Shown here piece after piece: positions 1 through 5,877 of a DNA stretch of 9,109 nucleotides. The position numbers were made by a program, and so were the translations under genes. This DNA is from Candidatus Accumulibacter iunctus (lineage in GTDB: Bacteria > Pseudomonadota > Gammaproteobacteria > Burkholderiales > Rhodocyclaceae). Position 1 is the first letter of the stretch, and each line of letters opens with the position of its first letter. The notes under the pieces are model-generated. The model worked only from the letters and a program-made list of their open reading frames with translations. It made no database searches and was not told the DNA's origin. Location of the stretch: positions 1 to 9,109 of the forward strand of contig DDUX01000022.1 in the NCBI GenBank assembly GCA_002345025.1. The letters run 5' to 3'.

Positions 1-359
1 GCCAGCGGGTGCGCCGGCACCCGCAGACCAATCGTCTCCTGGCCGCCGGTGACGGCGGTCGCTACGCCGCGGGCGCGCCGGAGGATCAGTGTCAGCGGGC
101 CGGGCCAGAAGGCTTCGGTCAGCTCCCAGGCCTGGCGCGGGATGTCGGTTGCCCAGCTGTCGAGGTAGCCGTCGGCCGGCAGATGGACGATCAGCGGGTG
201 GTCGGCGGGGCGGCCCTTGGCAGCGAAGATGCGGCCGACGGCAGCCGGGTTGGCGGCGTCGGCGCCGAGGCCGTAGACCGTCTCGGTCGGGAAGGCGACC
301 AGCTCGCCGGCCTGCAGCAGGGCGACGGCGTGGTCGATGACGGCGGTTTCAGGCAGCAT
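1..359 (-). CDS. tsaC: Threonylcarbamoyl-AMP synthase (Sua5/YrdC family), N-terminal part, runs off the left edge
   Basis: The first 119 codons are visible and the 3' end lies outside the window. The family makes L-threonylcarbamoyladenylate from threonine, bicarbonate and ATP in the cytoplasm. This is the first step of the N6-threonylcarbamoyladenosine (t6A) modification at position 37 of ANN-decoding tRNAs. The identification rests on the hallmark FPTETVYGLG at residues 23-32, the KGRP segment at 48-51 followed by HPLIVHL, and WPGPLTLIL at 85-93, all typical of the YrdC fold. The ATG at 359-357 lies inside the end of purK: the two frames overlap by 11 nt and the purK stop is at 351-349, so translation is probably coupled. 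No strong Shine-Dalgarno sequence precedes it. Whether this is the short TsaC/YrdC form (about 190 aa) or the long Sua5 form with an extra C-terminal domain cannot be seen here. Confidence 0.93.
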   Translation of the reverse strand, partial: MLPETAVIDHAVALLQAGELVAFPTETVYGLGADAANPAAVGRIFAAKGRPADHPLIVHLPADGYLDSWATDIPRQAWELTEAFWPGPLTLILRRARGVATAVTGGQETIGLRVPAHPL

Positions 360-1506
360 CGCTGATGCCGATCGCTGCCCGCGCCGCCATGGCGATGTCG
401 CGCGCAGTTTCCGCATCGTCGGCGAGAACGGTGAAGTGGCCCATCTTGCGCCCGGGCCGCGCGTGATGCTTGCCGTAGAGATGCAGCTTGAGGCTCGGGC
501 AGGCGTAGAGCAGCGACCAGTCCGGCTCGCGGTAGTGCTGGCCGGCAACGCCGTTTTCGTACCACAGGTCGCCGAGCAGGTTGACCATCGCCGCCGCCGA
601 ATGCGCCCGCGCGTCGCCGAGCGGCAGGCCGCAGAGCGCGCGCACCTGCTGCTCGAACTGGTTGGTGATGCACGCGTCGAGCGTGTAGTGACCGCTGTTG
701 TGCGGCCGTGGCGCCATTTCGTTGATCAGCAGTTCACCGCCGACGATAAAGAATTCGACCGCCAGGGTACCGATGTAGCCGAGGCGGTCGGCGATCGCTT
801 CCGCCAGTTCGGCGGCGCGGGCGTGCAGCGCGCTGCCGGCGCGTGCCGGCACCAGCGAAACGTCGAGGATGCCACGGCGATGGCTGTTCTCGGCAGCCGG
901 GAAGCAGCGCGTCAGACCGGCTTCGTCGCGCGCCAGCACCACTGACAGCTCGCTCTCCAGCGACAGCTTCTCTTCCAGCACACAGGTTTCACCGCGGAAG
1001 GCCTGGAAAGCGGCGATCGCCTGCTGGCAATCGGCGACCACCGCCTGTCCCTTGCCGTCATAACCGAAGCGGGCGACCTTGAGGATCCCCGGGAAGAGTT
1101 CGTCGCCCGCCTGCCGCAGCTGCTGCTCGCTGGCGACGGTGGCGAAGCGCGCGTGCGGCAGGCCGTTGTCGCGCAGGAAGTTCTTCTCCGCGACGCGGTT
1201 CTGGCAGACGCCGACCGCTGCCGCCGACGGGCGGACGACGACGAACTTGCCGAGGTAGTCGAGCGTTCCCGCGGGGACGTTCTCGAACTCGGTGCTGACT
1301 GCGGGACAGGCCTGCGCCAACTCGTCGAGGGCGGCATAGTCGTCGTAGGCGGCGCACAGGTGGCGATCGGCGAGCAGCGCCGCCGGGCTGTGCGGGTCGG
1401 GGTCGAGGACCCAGACGCGGTAACCCATCTCGTGCGCGGCAGCGACGAAGAAGCGGCCGAGCTGGCCGCCACCGAGCATGCCAAGTGTTGCAGGCGGAAG
1501 GATCAT
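349..1506 (-). CDS. purK: N5-carboxyaminoimidazole ribonucleotide synthase PurK
   Basis: This ATP-grasp enzyme of de novo purine synthesis converts aminoimidazole ribonucleotide, bicarbonate and ATP to N5-CAIR, the substrate of PurE. The 385-aa product has the usual family length. The N-terminal nucleotide-binding loop is seen as LGMLGGGQLGRFF at residues 8-20. The ATP-grasp lid region KVARFGYDGKGQ is at 143-154, the EEKLSLESELSVVLARD strand pair at 178-194, and the metal/ATP-binding stretch AVEFFIVGGELLINEMAPRPHNSG at about 249-272. The start at 1506 gives the standard N terminus, just ahead of the glycine-rich loop. The gene follows purE after 28 nt, without a clear Shine-Dalgarno sequence of its own, and overlaps the next gene (sua5/tsaC) by 11 nt. 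Adjacency to purE is the classical purEK arrangement, which supports the bacterial two-enzyme route from AIR to CAIR. Confidence 0.97.
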   Translation of the reverse strand: MILPPATLGMLGGGQLGRFFVAAAHEMGYRVWVLDPDPHSPAALLADRHLCAAYDDYAALDELAQACPAVSTEFENVPAGTLDYLGKFVVVRPSAAAVGVCQNRVAEKNFLRDNGLPHARFATVASEQQLRQAGDELFPGILKVARFGYDGKGQAVVADCQQAIAAFQAFRGETCVLEEKLSLESELSVVLARDEAGLTRCFPAAENSHRRGILDVSLVPARAGSALHARAAELAEAIADRLGYIGTLAVEFFIVGGELLINEMAPRPHNSGHYTLDACITNQFEQQVRALCGLPLGDARAHSAAAMVNLLGDLWYENGVAGQHYREPDWSLLYACPSLKLHLYGKHHARPGRKMGHFTVLADDAETARDIAMAARAAIGISDAA

Positions 1507-1534
1507 CGTCGGGGAAGCGGGCCGCCGCAGCGGA

Positions 1535-2035
1535 TCATACCTCCGGCAGCTTCATCGCCAGCACCTTGTCGGCCTGTGCCCGGCGGAAGTCGGCGAGGCG
1601 CTGCGCCAGCGCGGTGTCGCCGCTGGCCAGCATGGCGACCGCGAAAAGCGCGGCGTTGGCCGCGCCTGCCTCGCCGATGGCGAAAGTGGCGACCGGCACA
1701 CCTTTCGGCATCTGCACGATCGAGAGCAGCGAATCCTGTCCCGACAGCGCCTTCGACTGCACCGGAACACCGAGCACGGGAATGGTCGTCTTCGCCGCCA
1801 GCATGCCGGGCAGGTGGGCGGCACCGCCGGCGCCGGCGATGATCGCCCGCAGGCCGCGCGCTGCCGCAGCGCCCGCGTACTCGAAGAGCAGATCGGGCGT
1901 GCGGTGCGCCGAGACGACGCGCGCCTCGAACGGCACGCCGAACTCCTTGAGCACGACGGCAGCCGCCTGCATCGTCGGCCAGTCGGAATCGGAACCCATG
2001 ACGACGCCGACCAGTGGCTCGCGGCCGGGGGGCAT
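1535..2035 (-). CDS. purE: N5-carboxyaminoimidazole ribonucleotide mutase PurE (class I)
   Basis: The enzyme moves the carboxyl group of N5-CAIR (made by PurK) to C4, giving CAIR, in de novo purine synthesis. The 166-aa product carries the phosphate-binding GSDSDWPTM at residues 14-22, the SAHRTP motif at 42-47 with the catalytic-region histidine at 44, and AGAGGAAHLPGM at 67-78. GVPVQSKALSGQDSLLSIVQMP at about 89-110 is also typical of class I (mutase) PurE, as expected when purK is next door. The ATG overlaps the folD stop by one base (TGATG at 2037-2033), so the two are probably translationally coupled. A GGGAGG Shine-Dalgarno sequence lies within the folD end, 7 nt ahead of the ATG (plus-strand 2043-2048). 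Confidence 0.97.
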   Translation of the reverse strand: MPPGREPLVGVVMGSDSDWPTMQAAAVVLKEFGVPFEARVVSAHRTPDLLFEYAGAAAARGLRAIIAGAGGAAHLPGMLAAKTTIPVLGVPVQSKALSGQDSLLSIVQMPKGVPVATFAIGEAGAANAALFAVAMLASGDTALAQRLADFRRAQADKVLAMKLPEV

Positions 2036-2886
2036 CAGCCGGCCTCCCGCTCTGCCGCCTCGAGGGTGTTGGCGAGCAGCATGGTGATGGTCATCGGCCC
2101 GACGCCGCCGGGTACCGGGGTGATCGCCGAGGCGACCTCGCTGACGCCGGCAAAATCGACGTCACCGCAGAGCTTGCCATCCGGCAGGCGGTTGATGCCG
2201 ACATCGATCACCACCGCTCCCGGCTTGACCATGTCGGCGGTGACGAAACGGGCCTTGCCGAGCGCGGCGACGAGGATGTCGGCACGGCGGGTGTGGAAGG
2301 CGAGGTCGCGGGTCTGCGAGTGACAGACGGTGACCGTTGCGCTGGCCTGCAGCAGCAGCATCGCCATCGGTTTGCCGACGATGTTCGAGCGGCCGAGGAC
2401 CACCGCTTCCTTGCCGCGGAGGTCGATGCCGGCGTCGGCGAAGAACTTCATGACGCCGTAGGGCGTGCACGGGATGAAGCGCGGATGACCCTGCATCAGC
2501 GCACCGACGTTCTCGGCGTGGAAGCCATCGACGTCCTTCGCAGGGGCGATCGCCTTCAGCACGGCGTCGCTGTCGAAGTGCTTCGGCAACGGCAACTGCA
2601 CCAGGATGCCGTGGATCGCCGGGTCGGCGTTGAGTTCGGCGAGCTTGTCGAAGACCACCTGCGGCTCGACGTCCGGCGGGTAGCTGATCCTCACCGAGTG
2701 GAAGCCGGCCTGGGCACAGGCGTTGACCTTGTTGCGCACGTACACCTGCGACGCCGGGTCTTCGCCGACGAGGATCACCGCCAGGCCGGGGCGGGTGCCG
2801 CGCGCCGCCAACGCTTCGGCGCGGGTCTTGAAGTCGGCGCGCAGCCTTTGCGCCAGCGCGTTGCCGTCGAGGATTCTTGCGGTCAC
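2035..2886 (-). CDS. folD: Bifunctional methylenetetrahydrofolate dehydrogenase / methenyltetrahydrofolate cyclohydrolase FolD
   Basis: This cytoplasmic enzyme interconverts 5,10-methylene-, 5,10-methenyl- and 10-formyl-tetrahydrofolate with NADP. It supplies the formyl donor for the purine pathway whose genes follow. The 283-aa product matches the usual length. Visible motifs are the catalytic Tyr/Lys pair in VYVRNK (Y49, K53), VQLPLP at 97-101, KDVDGF at 117-122, PCTPYG at 139-144, the dinucleotide-binding GRSNIVGKP at 165-173 and TPVPGGVGPMT at 256-266. The start is a GTG at 2886-2884. No in-frame ATG gives a better N terminus, and the residues after it (TARILDGNALA) match the family start. 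A weak purine-rich GGAAGAG lies about 7 nt upstream. The gap to iorB upstream is 68 nt, so folD may be read from the iorAB transcript, from its own promoter, or both. Confidence 0.97.
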   Translation of the reverse strand: MTARILDGNALAQRLRADFKTRAEALAARGTRPGLAVILVGEDPASQVYVRNKVNACAQAGFHSVRISYPPDVEPQVVFDKLAELNADPAIHGILVQLPLPKHFDSDAVLKAIAPAKDVDGFHAENVGALMQGHPRFIPCTPYGVMKFFADAGIDLRGKEAVVLGRSNIVGKPMAMLLLQASATVTVCHSQTRDLAFHTRRADILVAALGKARFVTADMVKPGAVVIDVGINRLPDGKLCGDVDFAGVSEVASAITPVPGGVGPMTITMLLANTLEAAEREAG

Positions 2887-2941
2887 GTGGATTCTCTTCC
2901 GAGGAGGCCGGGGGAATGGGGAGCGAAGCGGGAAGGCTGCG

Positions 2942-2947
2942 ATTCTA
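2942..2947 (-). promoter_or_regulatory. Possible -10 element of a folD-purEK promoter
   Basis: On the minus strand, TAGAAT at 2947-2942 matches the sigma70 -10 consensus at 5 of 6 bases. It sits just past the iorB stop codon, about 55 nt ahead of the folD GTG. No convincing -35 is found at 16-18 bp, because the upstream sequence is the coding end of iorB. The rest of the 68-nt gap (2887-2954) shows no hairpin with a T-run, so I see no terminator between iorB and folD. A weak internal promoter is plausible, and it would free this housekeeping operon from iorAB control. Confidence 0.3.
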
Positions 2948-2954
2948 ACGCAAA

Positions 2955-3590
2955 TCAGGCGGCATCAGGCTCGCCGCGCAGCGCCTCGGCGGCGGCCGCG
3001 CGGCCGGCGGCGAAGGCGCGCCGGTTCATTTCGACGATCTCCGGTTTCTTGTGCGCGAAGCGTTGCAGGACGCAACGCTCGAGTACCTCGGCGGGGAAGG
3101 GCAGGTGATCGGCGATGGCGCCGAGCATGACGGTGTTGCCGAGCCGGATGTCGCCGAGTTCGAGGGCGATCGCCGAGGCGTCGAAGGACACCACGTGCGT
3201 GCCGGCAGCACGCACCTCCGCCACAGGGTCGTCGGGGTAGTCGTAAAGACCGAGCTCGACGATCGGTGGCACGAGGCGACCGGTGTTCATCAGCACCAGG
3301 CCGTCGGGCCGCAGCATGTGCCGCCAGCGCATCGCCTCGGCGGCCTCGAAGCCGAGCAGGACGTCGGCCGAGCCCGGGCTGATCTGCGGCGACAGCACCT
3401 TCTGGCCGAAGCGCAGGTGCGAGGAGACGACGCCGCCGCGTTGCGCCATGCCGGCGACCTCGGTTTTCTTGGCGTCATGGCCGAGGGCGATCGCCGCCTC
3501 GGCGAGGATCTCGGTGGCGGTCATGACGCCCTGGCCACCGGTGCCGACGACGAGAATGTTGGTGGTGTCATACTTGCATCGGGCAGACAT
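2955..3590 (-). CDS. iorB: Indolepyruvate (2-oxoacid) ferredoxin oxidoreductase, beta subunit IorB
   Basis: This is the gamma-type (POR/KOR gamma-like) subunit that partners IorA in ferredoxin-linked oxidative decarboxylation of arylpyruvates (indolepyruvate, phenylpyruvate and the like) to aryl-acyl-CoA. The 211-aa length fits stand-alone archaeal-type IorB. Visible are the N-terminal glycine-rich motif GTGGQGVMTA at residues 16-25 after a beta strand (NILVV), and EVAGMAQRGGVVSSHLRFG at 44-62, a family signature. ADVLLGFEAAEAMR follows at about 75-88. No iron-sulfur cysteine cluster is present, as expected, because those sit in IorA. The ATG at 3590 is preceded by AGAGG about 11 nt upstream, a rather distant Shine-Dalgarno sequence. 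The gene lies 79 nt downstream of iorA on the same strand. That gap is GC-rich and I see no terminator in it, so the two are probably one transcript. Substrate range cannot be read from sequence. Confidence 0.93.
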   Translation of the reverse strand: MSARCKYDTTNILVVGTGGQGVMTATEILAEAAIALGHDAKKTEVAGMAQRGGVVSSHLRFGQKVLSPQISPGSADVLLGFEAAEAMRWRHMLRPDGLVLMNTGRLVPPIVELGLYDYPDDPVAEVRAAGTHVVSFDASAIALELGDIRLGNTVMLGAIADHLPFPAEVLERCVLQRFAHKKPEIVEMNRRAFAAGRAAAAEALRGEPDAA

Positions 3591-3669
3591 CGGATTCGGA
3601 ACCTCTCAGCAGGGGAGGGCAGGCGGCCGCGGCGGCGGCAAGGCCCGCCGTGGCCGACGACTGCGCCGT

Positions 3670-5574
3670 CTAGGCGTTCTGGACGGGCACGGTGGTCTTG
3701 CGGACGACCTTGATCGGCATCGCCAGGGTGTCGACATGGACGATCGCGTCGGGCGCGCAGGGTTTGAGGCACAGCCCGCAGCCGGTGCAGGCGGCGCTCT
3801 CGATGCGCACGAAGGCGAGGTCGACCTCGCGGCCACTGGCCTTCGTCACCCGGTCGCGGCGCGTGACGTGGATCGCCGGACAGCCGACGTCGATGCAGTT
3901 GCCGCAGCCGGTGCAGCGCTCGTCGATCACCGTGTAGGGTTTCAGCGCATGGTAGTCCGGGATCAGGACGCAGGGCTGGCTGGTGATGATCACCGACGGT
4001 TCGGGGATCTTCGTCTCCTCGCGCAGGGTCTTCAGCAACACCGGCAGTTCATAGGCGTTGACCAGGTGCACGCGTTCGTCGCGCACGCCGAGTGCCTGGA
4101 CGAGGCGAACGAAATCGACCCGCGGCGCCTCGTTGCCATGGATGTCGCGACCGCTGCCGGGATTGTCCTGGCCGCCGGTCATGCCGACGGCGCGATTGTC
4201 GAGCAGCAGGACGGTGACGTTGCCCTGGTTGTAAACGATGTCGAGCAGCCCCTGCATGCCCATGTGCAGGAAGGTCGAGTCGCCGATGACGGCGACGATC
4301 TTGCGATCCTTCTCGTTTTCGCCGCGGCCCTTGTCGAGACCGAGTGCCATGCCCATTGACGCGCCCATCGAGATGCAGGCATCGAGGGCGTTCCAGGGTT
4401 CTCCGAAGCCGAGCGTGTAGCAGCCGATGTCACCCGAGATGGTGACGTTGCGCAGTTGCGAGAGCGTGTAATAGACGCCAAGGTGCGGGCAGGCGACGCA
4501 CATCGTCGGCGGCCGCGGAAAGACCTTCAGTGGTGCGGCGGTGGTGTCTGCGGGCACGGGTTCGCCGAGCAGGCGGGCGATCGCCGGCCGCAGCACCTGC
4601 GGCGACAGCTCACCGGACAGCGGCAGGATCTGCTTGCCGGTGACGGCGATTCCCTGTGCCTGCAGCTCGGTTTCGATCAGCGGCTCGACTTCCTCGACGA
4701 CGACGACCCGCTCGCAGCCGGCGGCGAAGCGGCGCAGGCTGTCGAAGGGCAGCGGGAACGAGAGGCCGAGCTTGAATACCGGCGCCTCGGGAAAACTCTC
4801 GCGGACGTGCATGTAGGTCGGGCCGGAAGTGATGAAGCCGACCCGCCGGTCGCTGCCGGGCTCGGCGAAGTTCAGTGGCGAGACCTCGGACTCGGCACGC
4901 AGCCGGCGCTCACGCTCGAACATCAGCGGCAGCCGGCGGCCGGCGGCACTCGGCACCATCACCCAGCGGCCGACGTCCCTGGTGAAGCCGGCGGCGCTGT
5001 GGGCGCTGCGTTCGCCGGTGCGGACAACGCCCTTGACGTGGCAGATGCGGGTCGTCATGCGCAGGATCACCGGCACCTCGAAACGCTCGGAGAGCTCGAA
5101 GGCGGCGAGCGTCATGTCGTGTGCTTCCTGCGAGTCGGCCGGTTCGAGCACCGGCACATGCGCGAAGCGGCCCCAGTAACGCGAATCCTGCTCGTTCTGC
5201 GACGACGAGAGGCCGACATCGTCGGCGACGGCGATCACCAGGCCGCCGCTGACGCCGGTCAGCGTCATCGTCATCAGCGCGTCGGAGGCGACGTTGAGGC
5301 CGACATGCTTCATCGCGCAGAAGCTGCGCGAACCGGCCATCGCGGCTCCGAATGCGACTTCGAGCGAAACCTTTTCATTCACCGACCACTCGGTATACAG
5401 GTCGGGATAGGTCGCCAGACACTCGAGGATCTCGGTCGACGGCGTCCCCGGATAGGCCGCCGCGACGCGCGTCCCGGCCTCCCAGACGGCGCGCGCGACC
5501 GCCTCGTTGCCCGACATCAGGAGCCTGACCGCGGCGGCCGCTGGCGGCGTCGACGTCACTGCGTGTGCGCTCAT
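3670..5574 (-). CDS. iorA: Indolepyruvate (2-oxoacid) ferredoxin oxidoreductase, alpha subunit IorA
   Basis: This is the thiamine-diphosphate subunit that decarboxylates aryl-2-oxoacids, forms the acyl-CoA with CoA and passes electrons to ferredoxin. The 634-aa product has the family's domain order. An N-terminal pyrimidine-binding domain contains GNEAVARAVWEAG (22-34) and YPGTPSTEIL (41-50). A middle transketolase-C-like segment has EEVEPLIETEL at about 294-304. The ThDP/Mg domain has CVACPH (359-364), GDIGCYTLG (381-389) and GDS...LLLDN (431-460, the GD...N ThDP motif). The C-terminal ferredoxin-like domain carries two [4Fe-4S] motifs, CTGCGNCIDVGCP from 554 and CTGCGLCLKPCAP from 596. The start has an excellent AGGAG Shine-Dalgarno sequence 5 nt upstream (plus-strand 5580-5584). 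It pairs with the stand-alone iorB downstream, the two-subunit arrangement first described in archaea, rather than the single large fused protein of many proteobacteria. An FNR-type box upstream suggests anaerobic induction. The physiological substrate is inferred from the family only. Confidence 0.95.
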   Translation of the reverse strand: MSAHAVTSTPPAAAAVRLLMSGNEAVARAVWEAGTRVAAAYPGTPSTEILECLATYPDLYTEWSVNEKVSLEVAFGAAMAGSRSFCAMKHVGLNVASDALMTMTLTGVSGGLVIAVADDVGLSSSQNEQDSRYWGRFAHVPVLEPADSQEAHDMTLAAFELSERFEVPVILRMTTRICHVKGVVRTGERSAHSAAGFTRDVGRWVMVPSAAGRRLPLMFERERRLRAESEVSPLNFAEPGSDRRVGFITSGPTYMHVRESFPEAPVFKLGLSFPLPFDSLRRFAAGCERVVVVEEVEPLIETELQAQGIAVTGKQILPLSGELSPQVLRPAIARLLGEPVPADTTAAPLKVFPRPPTMCVACPHLGVYYTLSQLRNVTISGDIGCYTLGFGEPWNALDACISMGASMGMALGLDKGRGENEKDRKIVAVIGDSTFLHMGMQGLLDIVYNQGNVTVLLLDNRAVGMTGGQDNPGSGRDIHGNEAPRVDFVRLVQALGVRDERVHLVNAYELPVLLKTLREETKIPEPSVIITSQPCVLIPDYHALKPYTVIDERCTGCGNCIDVGCPAIHVTRRDRVTKASGREVDLAFVRIESAACTGCGLCLKPCAPDAIVHVDTLAMPIKVVRKTTVPVQNA

Positions 5575-5580
5575 TGTTTC

Positions 5581-5602
5581 TCCTGCGGAAAAAAATCCTG
5601 CG
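5581..5602 (-). repeat. Duplicated CGCAGGA around a T7 tract in the iorA leader
   Basis: On the minus strand the leader contains CGCAGGA (plus 5596-5602), seven T's (plus 5589-5595), then a second CGCAGGA (plus 5581-5587) that includes the actual Shine-Dalgarno of iorA. The upstream copy is an extra Shine-Dalgarno-like element with no start codon at proper distance. It may be a chance short repeat or a standby ribosome site. Confidence 0.5.
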
Positions 5603-5613
5603 ACAAAGGCTGG

Positions 5614-5619
5614 ACCTTA
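5614..5619 (-). promoter_or_regulatory. Possible -10 element of the iorAB promoter
   Basis: TAAGGT on the minus strand (5619-5614) keeps the two most conserved 5' bases and the final T of the -10 consensus but is otherwise weak. Start of transcription would be near 5607, giving a leader of about 33 nt to the iorA ATG. With that start, the FNR-type box at 5642-5655 is centred at -41.5, the standard position for class II activation by FNR/CRP-family proteins. A weak -10 with no separate -35 is what an activator-dependent promoter looks like. Confidence 0.4.
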
Positions 5620-5631
5620 GCCGCCGCGGTC

Positions 5632-5646
5632 GTCAACGGGGTTGAC
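5632..5646. repeat. Second dyad sharing a half-site with the FNR-type box
   Basis: GTCAAC GGG GTTGAC (5632-5637 and 5641-5646) is another perfect 6-bp inverted repeat, using the left half of the FNR-type box as its right arm. The segment therefore holds three alternating half-sites in 25 bp (5632-5656). Spacing of the outer dyad (N3, opposite polarity) is not that of a CRP/FNR site, so it may be a remnant, an overlapping site for another regulator, or chance. Confidence 0.45.
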
Positions 5647-5655
5647 GCAGGTCAA
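5642..5655. promoter_or_regulatory. FNR/Anr-type binding site upstream of iorA
   Basis: TTGACGCAGGTCAA is a perfect dyad (TTGAC-N4-GTCAA). It extends by one base each side to GTTGAC-N4-GTCAAC (5641-5656). It matches the FNR/Anr/Dnr consensus TTGAT-N4-ATCAA at all but the inner base of each half, a variant common in beta- and gammaproteobacteria. It lies 68-81 nt upstream of the iorA ATG and about 230 nt upstream of the aceE ATG. An oxygen-sensing regulator acting here fits the oxygen-labile chemistry of IorAB. A CRP-type or nitric-oxide-responsive paralogue could also bind. Confidence 0.6.
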
Positions 5656-5725
5656 CTTCTGCCAGCGCGCGCTGTCAATGTCACTGAGCACCGGCGGCGC
5701 AGAGGATGCGGCGCAGCAGGCCGTG

Positions 5726-5754
5726 TTGCACGATGTAAAAGAACGTTTTACAAT
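5726..5754 (+). promoter_or_regulatory. Sigma70-like promoter of aceEF
   Basis: TTGCAC (5726-5731) and TACAAT (5749-5754, 5 of 6 consensus bases) are separated by exactly 17 bp. The predicted start is near 5760-5761, giving a leader of about 125 nt. The -35 is moderate (TTG conserved). This is the best core promoter in the window and points toward aceE. The spacer and most of the -10 are covered by the inverted repeat at 5734-5752. Confidence 0.6.
5734..5752. promoter_or_regulatory. Perfect 7-5-7 inverted repeat overlapping the aceE -10, likely operator
   Basis: TGTAAAAGAACGTTTTACA is a perfect 7-bp dyad with a 5-nt spacer. Its right arm contributes the first four bases of the TACAAT -10 element and its centre lies at about -18. 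A protein bound here would block RNA polymerase, so repression of aceEF is the natural reading. The half-sites resemble those of the TyrR box (TGTAAA-N6-TTTACA), but the gap between these hexamers is 7, not 6. It does not match the E. coli PdhR consensus as I remember it. The regulator is unknown. Confidence 0.55.
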
Positions 5755-5770
5755 CCGGGACAATCTGATT

Positions 5771-5798
5771 GCTGCGCTGCGGTACCGCGGGGCGCAGC
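5771..5798 (+). other. GC-rich stem in the aceE leader
   Basis: GCTGCGC (5771-5777) pairs perfectly with GCGCAGC (5792-5798). The interior contains the 10-bp palindrome GCGGTACCGC (5779-5788), so a long stable stem is expected starting about 10 nt after the predicted transcription start. No T-run follows, so it is not an intrinsic terminator. It could stabilise the mRNA 5' end or be a protein site on DNA. Confidence 0.4.
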
Positions 5799-5872
5799 AA
5801 GGCATTACATTCCTCCCTGGCGCCGCTTCCGGCGTGCAGGCCGGCATCATTCATTCCACGATTCTGTAGATC

Positions 5873-5877
5873 AGGAG
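5873..5877 (+). promoter_or_regulatory. Ribosome binding site that fixes the aceE start
   Basis: AGGAG lies 8 nt ahead of the ATG at 5886. An in-frame upstream start at 5769 would add 39 residues, but it has no Shine-Dalgarno sequence and lies within the GC-rich stem region. Its extension shows no family similarity, so 5886 is chosen. Confidence 0.8.

Noticed and set aside
2014..3108. 364-codon plus-strand frame opposite folD and iorB
   Set aside because: It is antisense to two clearly identified genes, has low-complexity composition and shows no Shine-Dalgarno sequence.
3591..3669. Possible iorA read-through into the iorA-iorB gap, which stays open in the iorA frame after the TAG
   Set aside because: The continuation is Ala-rich, as any GC-rich DNA would be. 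The IorA C terminus is already complete after the second cluster.
5642..5647. TTGACG as a -35 element for aceE
   Set aside because: No -10-like sequence lies 16-18 bp downstream (the region is GCGCGC-rich). The TTGCAC/TACAAT pair is much better.
5642..5869. 75-codon frame (TTG start) in the iorA-aceE intergenic region
   Set aside because: Its start codon lies within the FNR-type box, it has no ribosome binding site and it runs through the promoter and stem elements.
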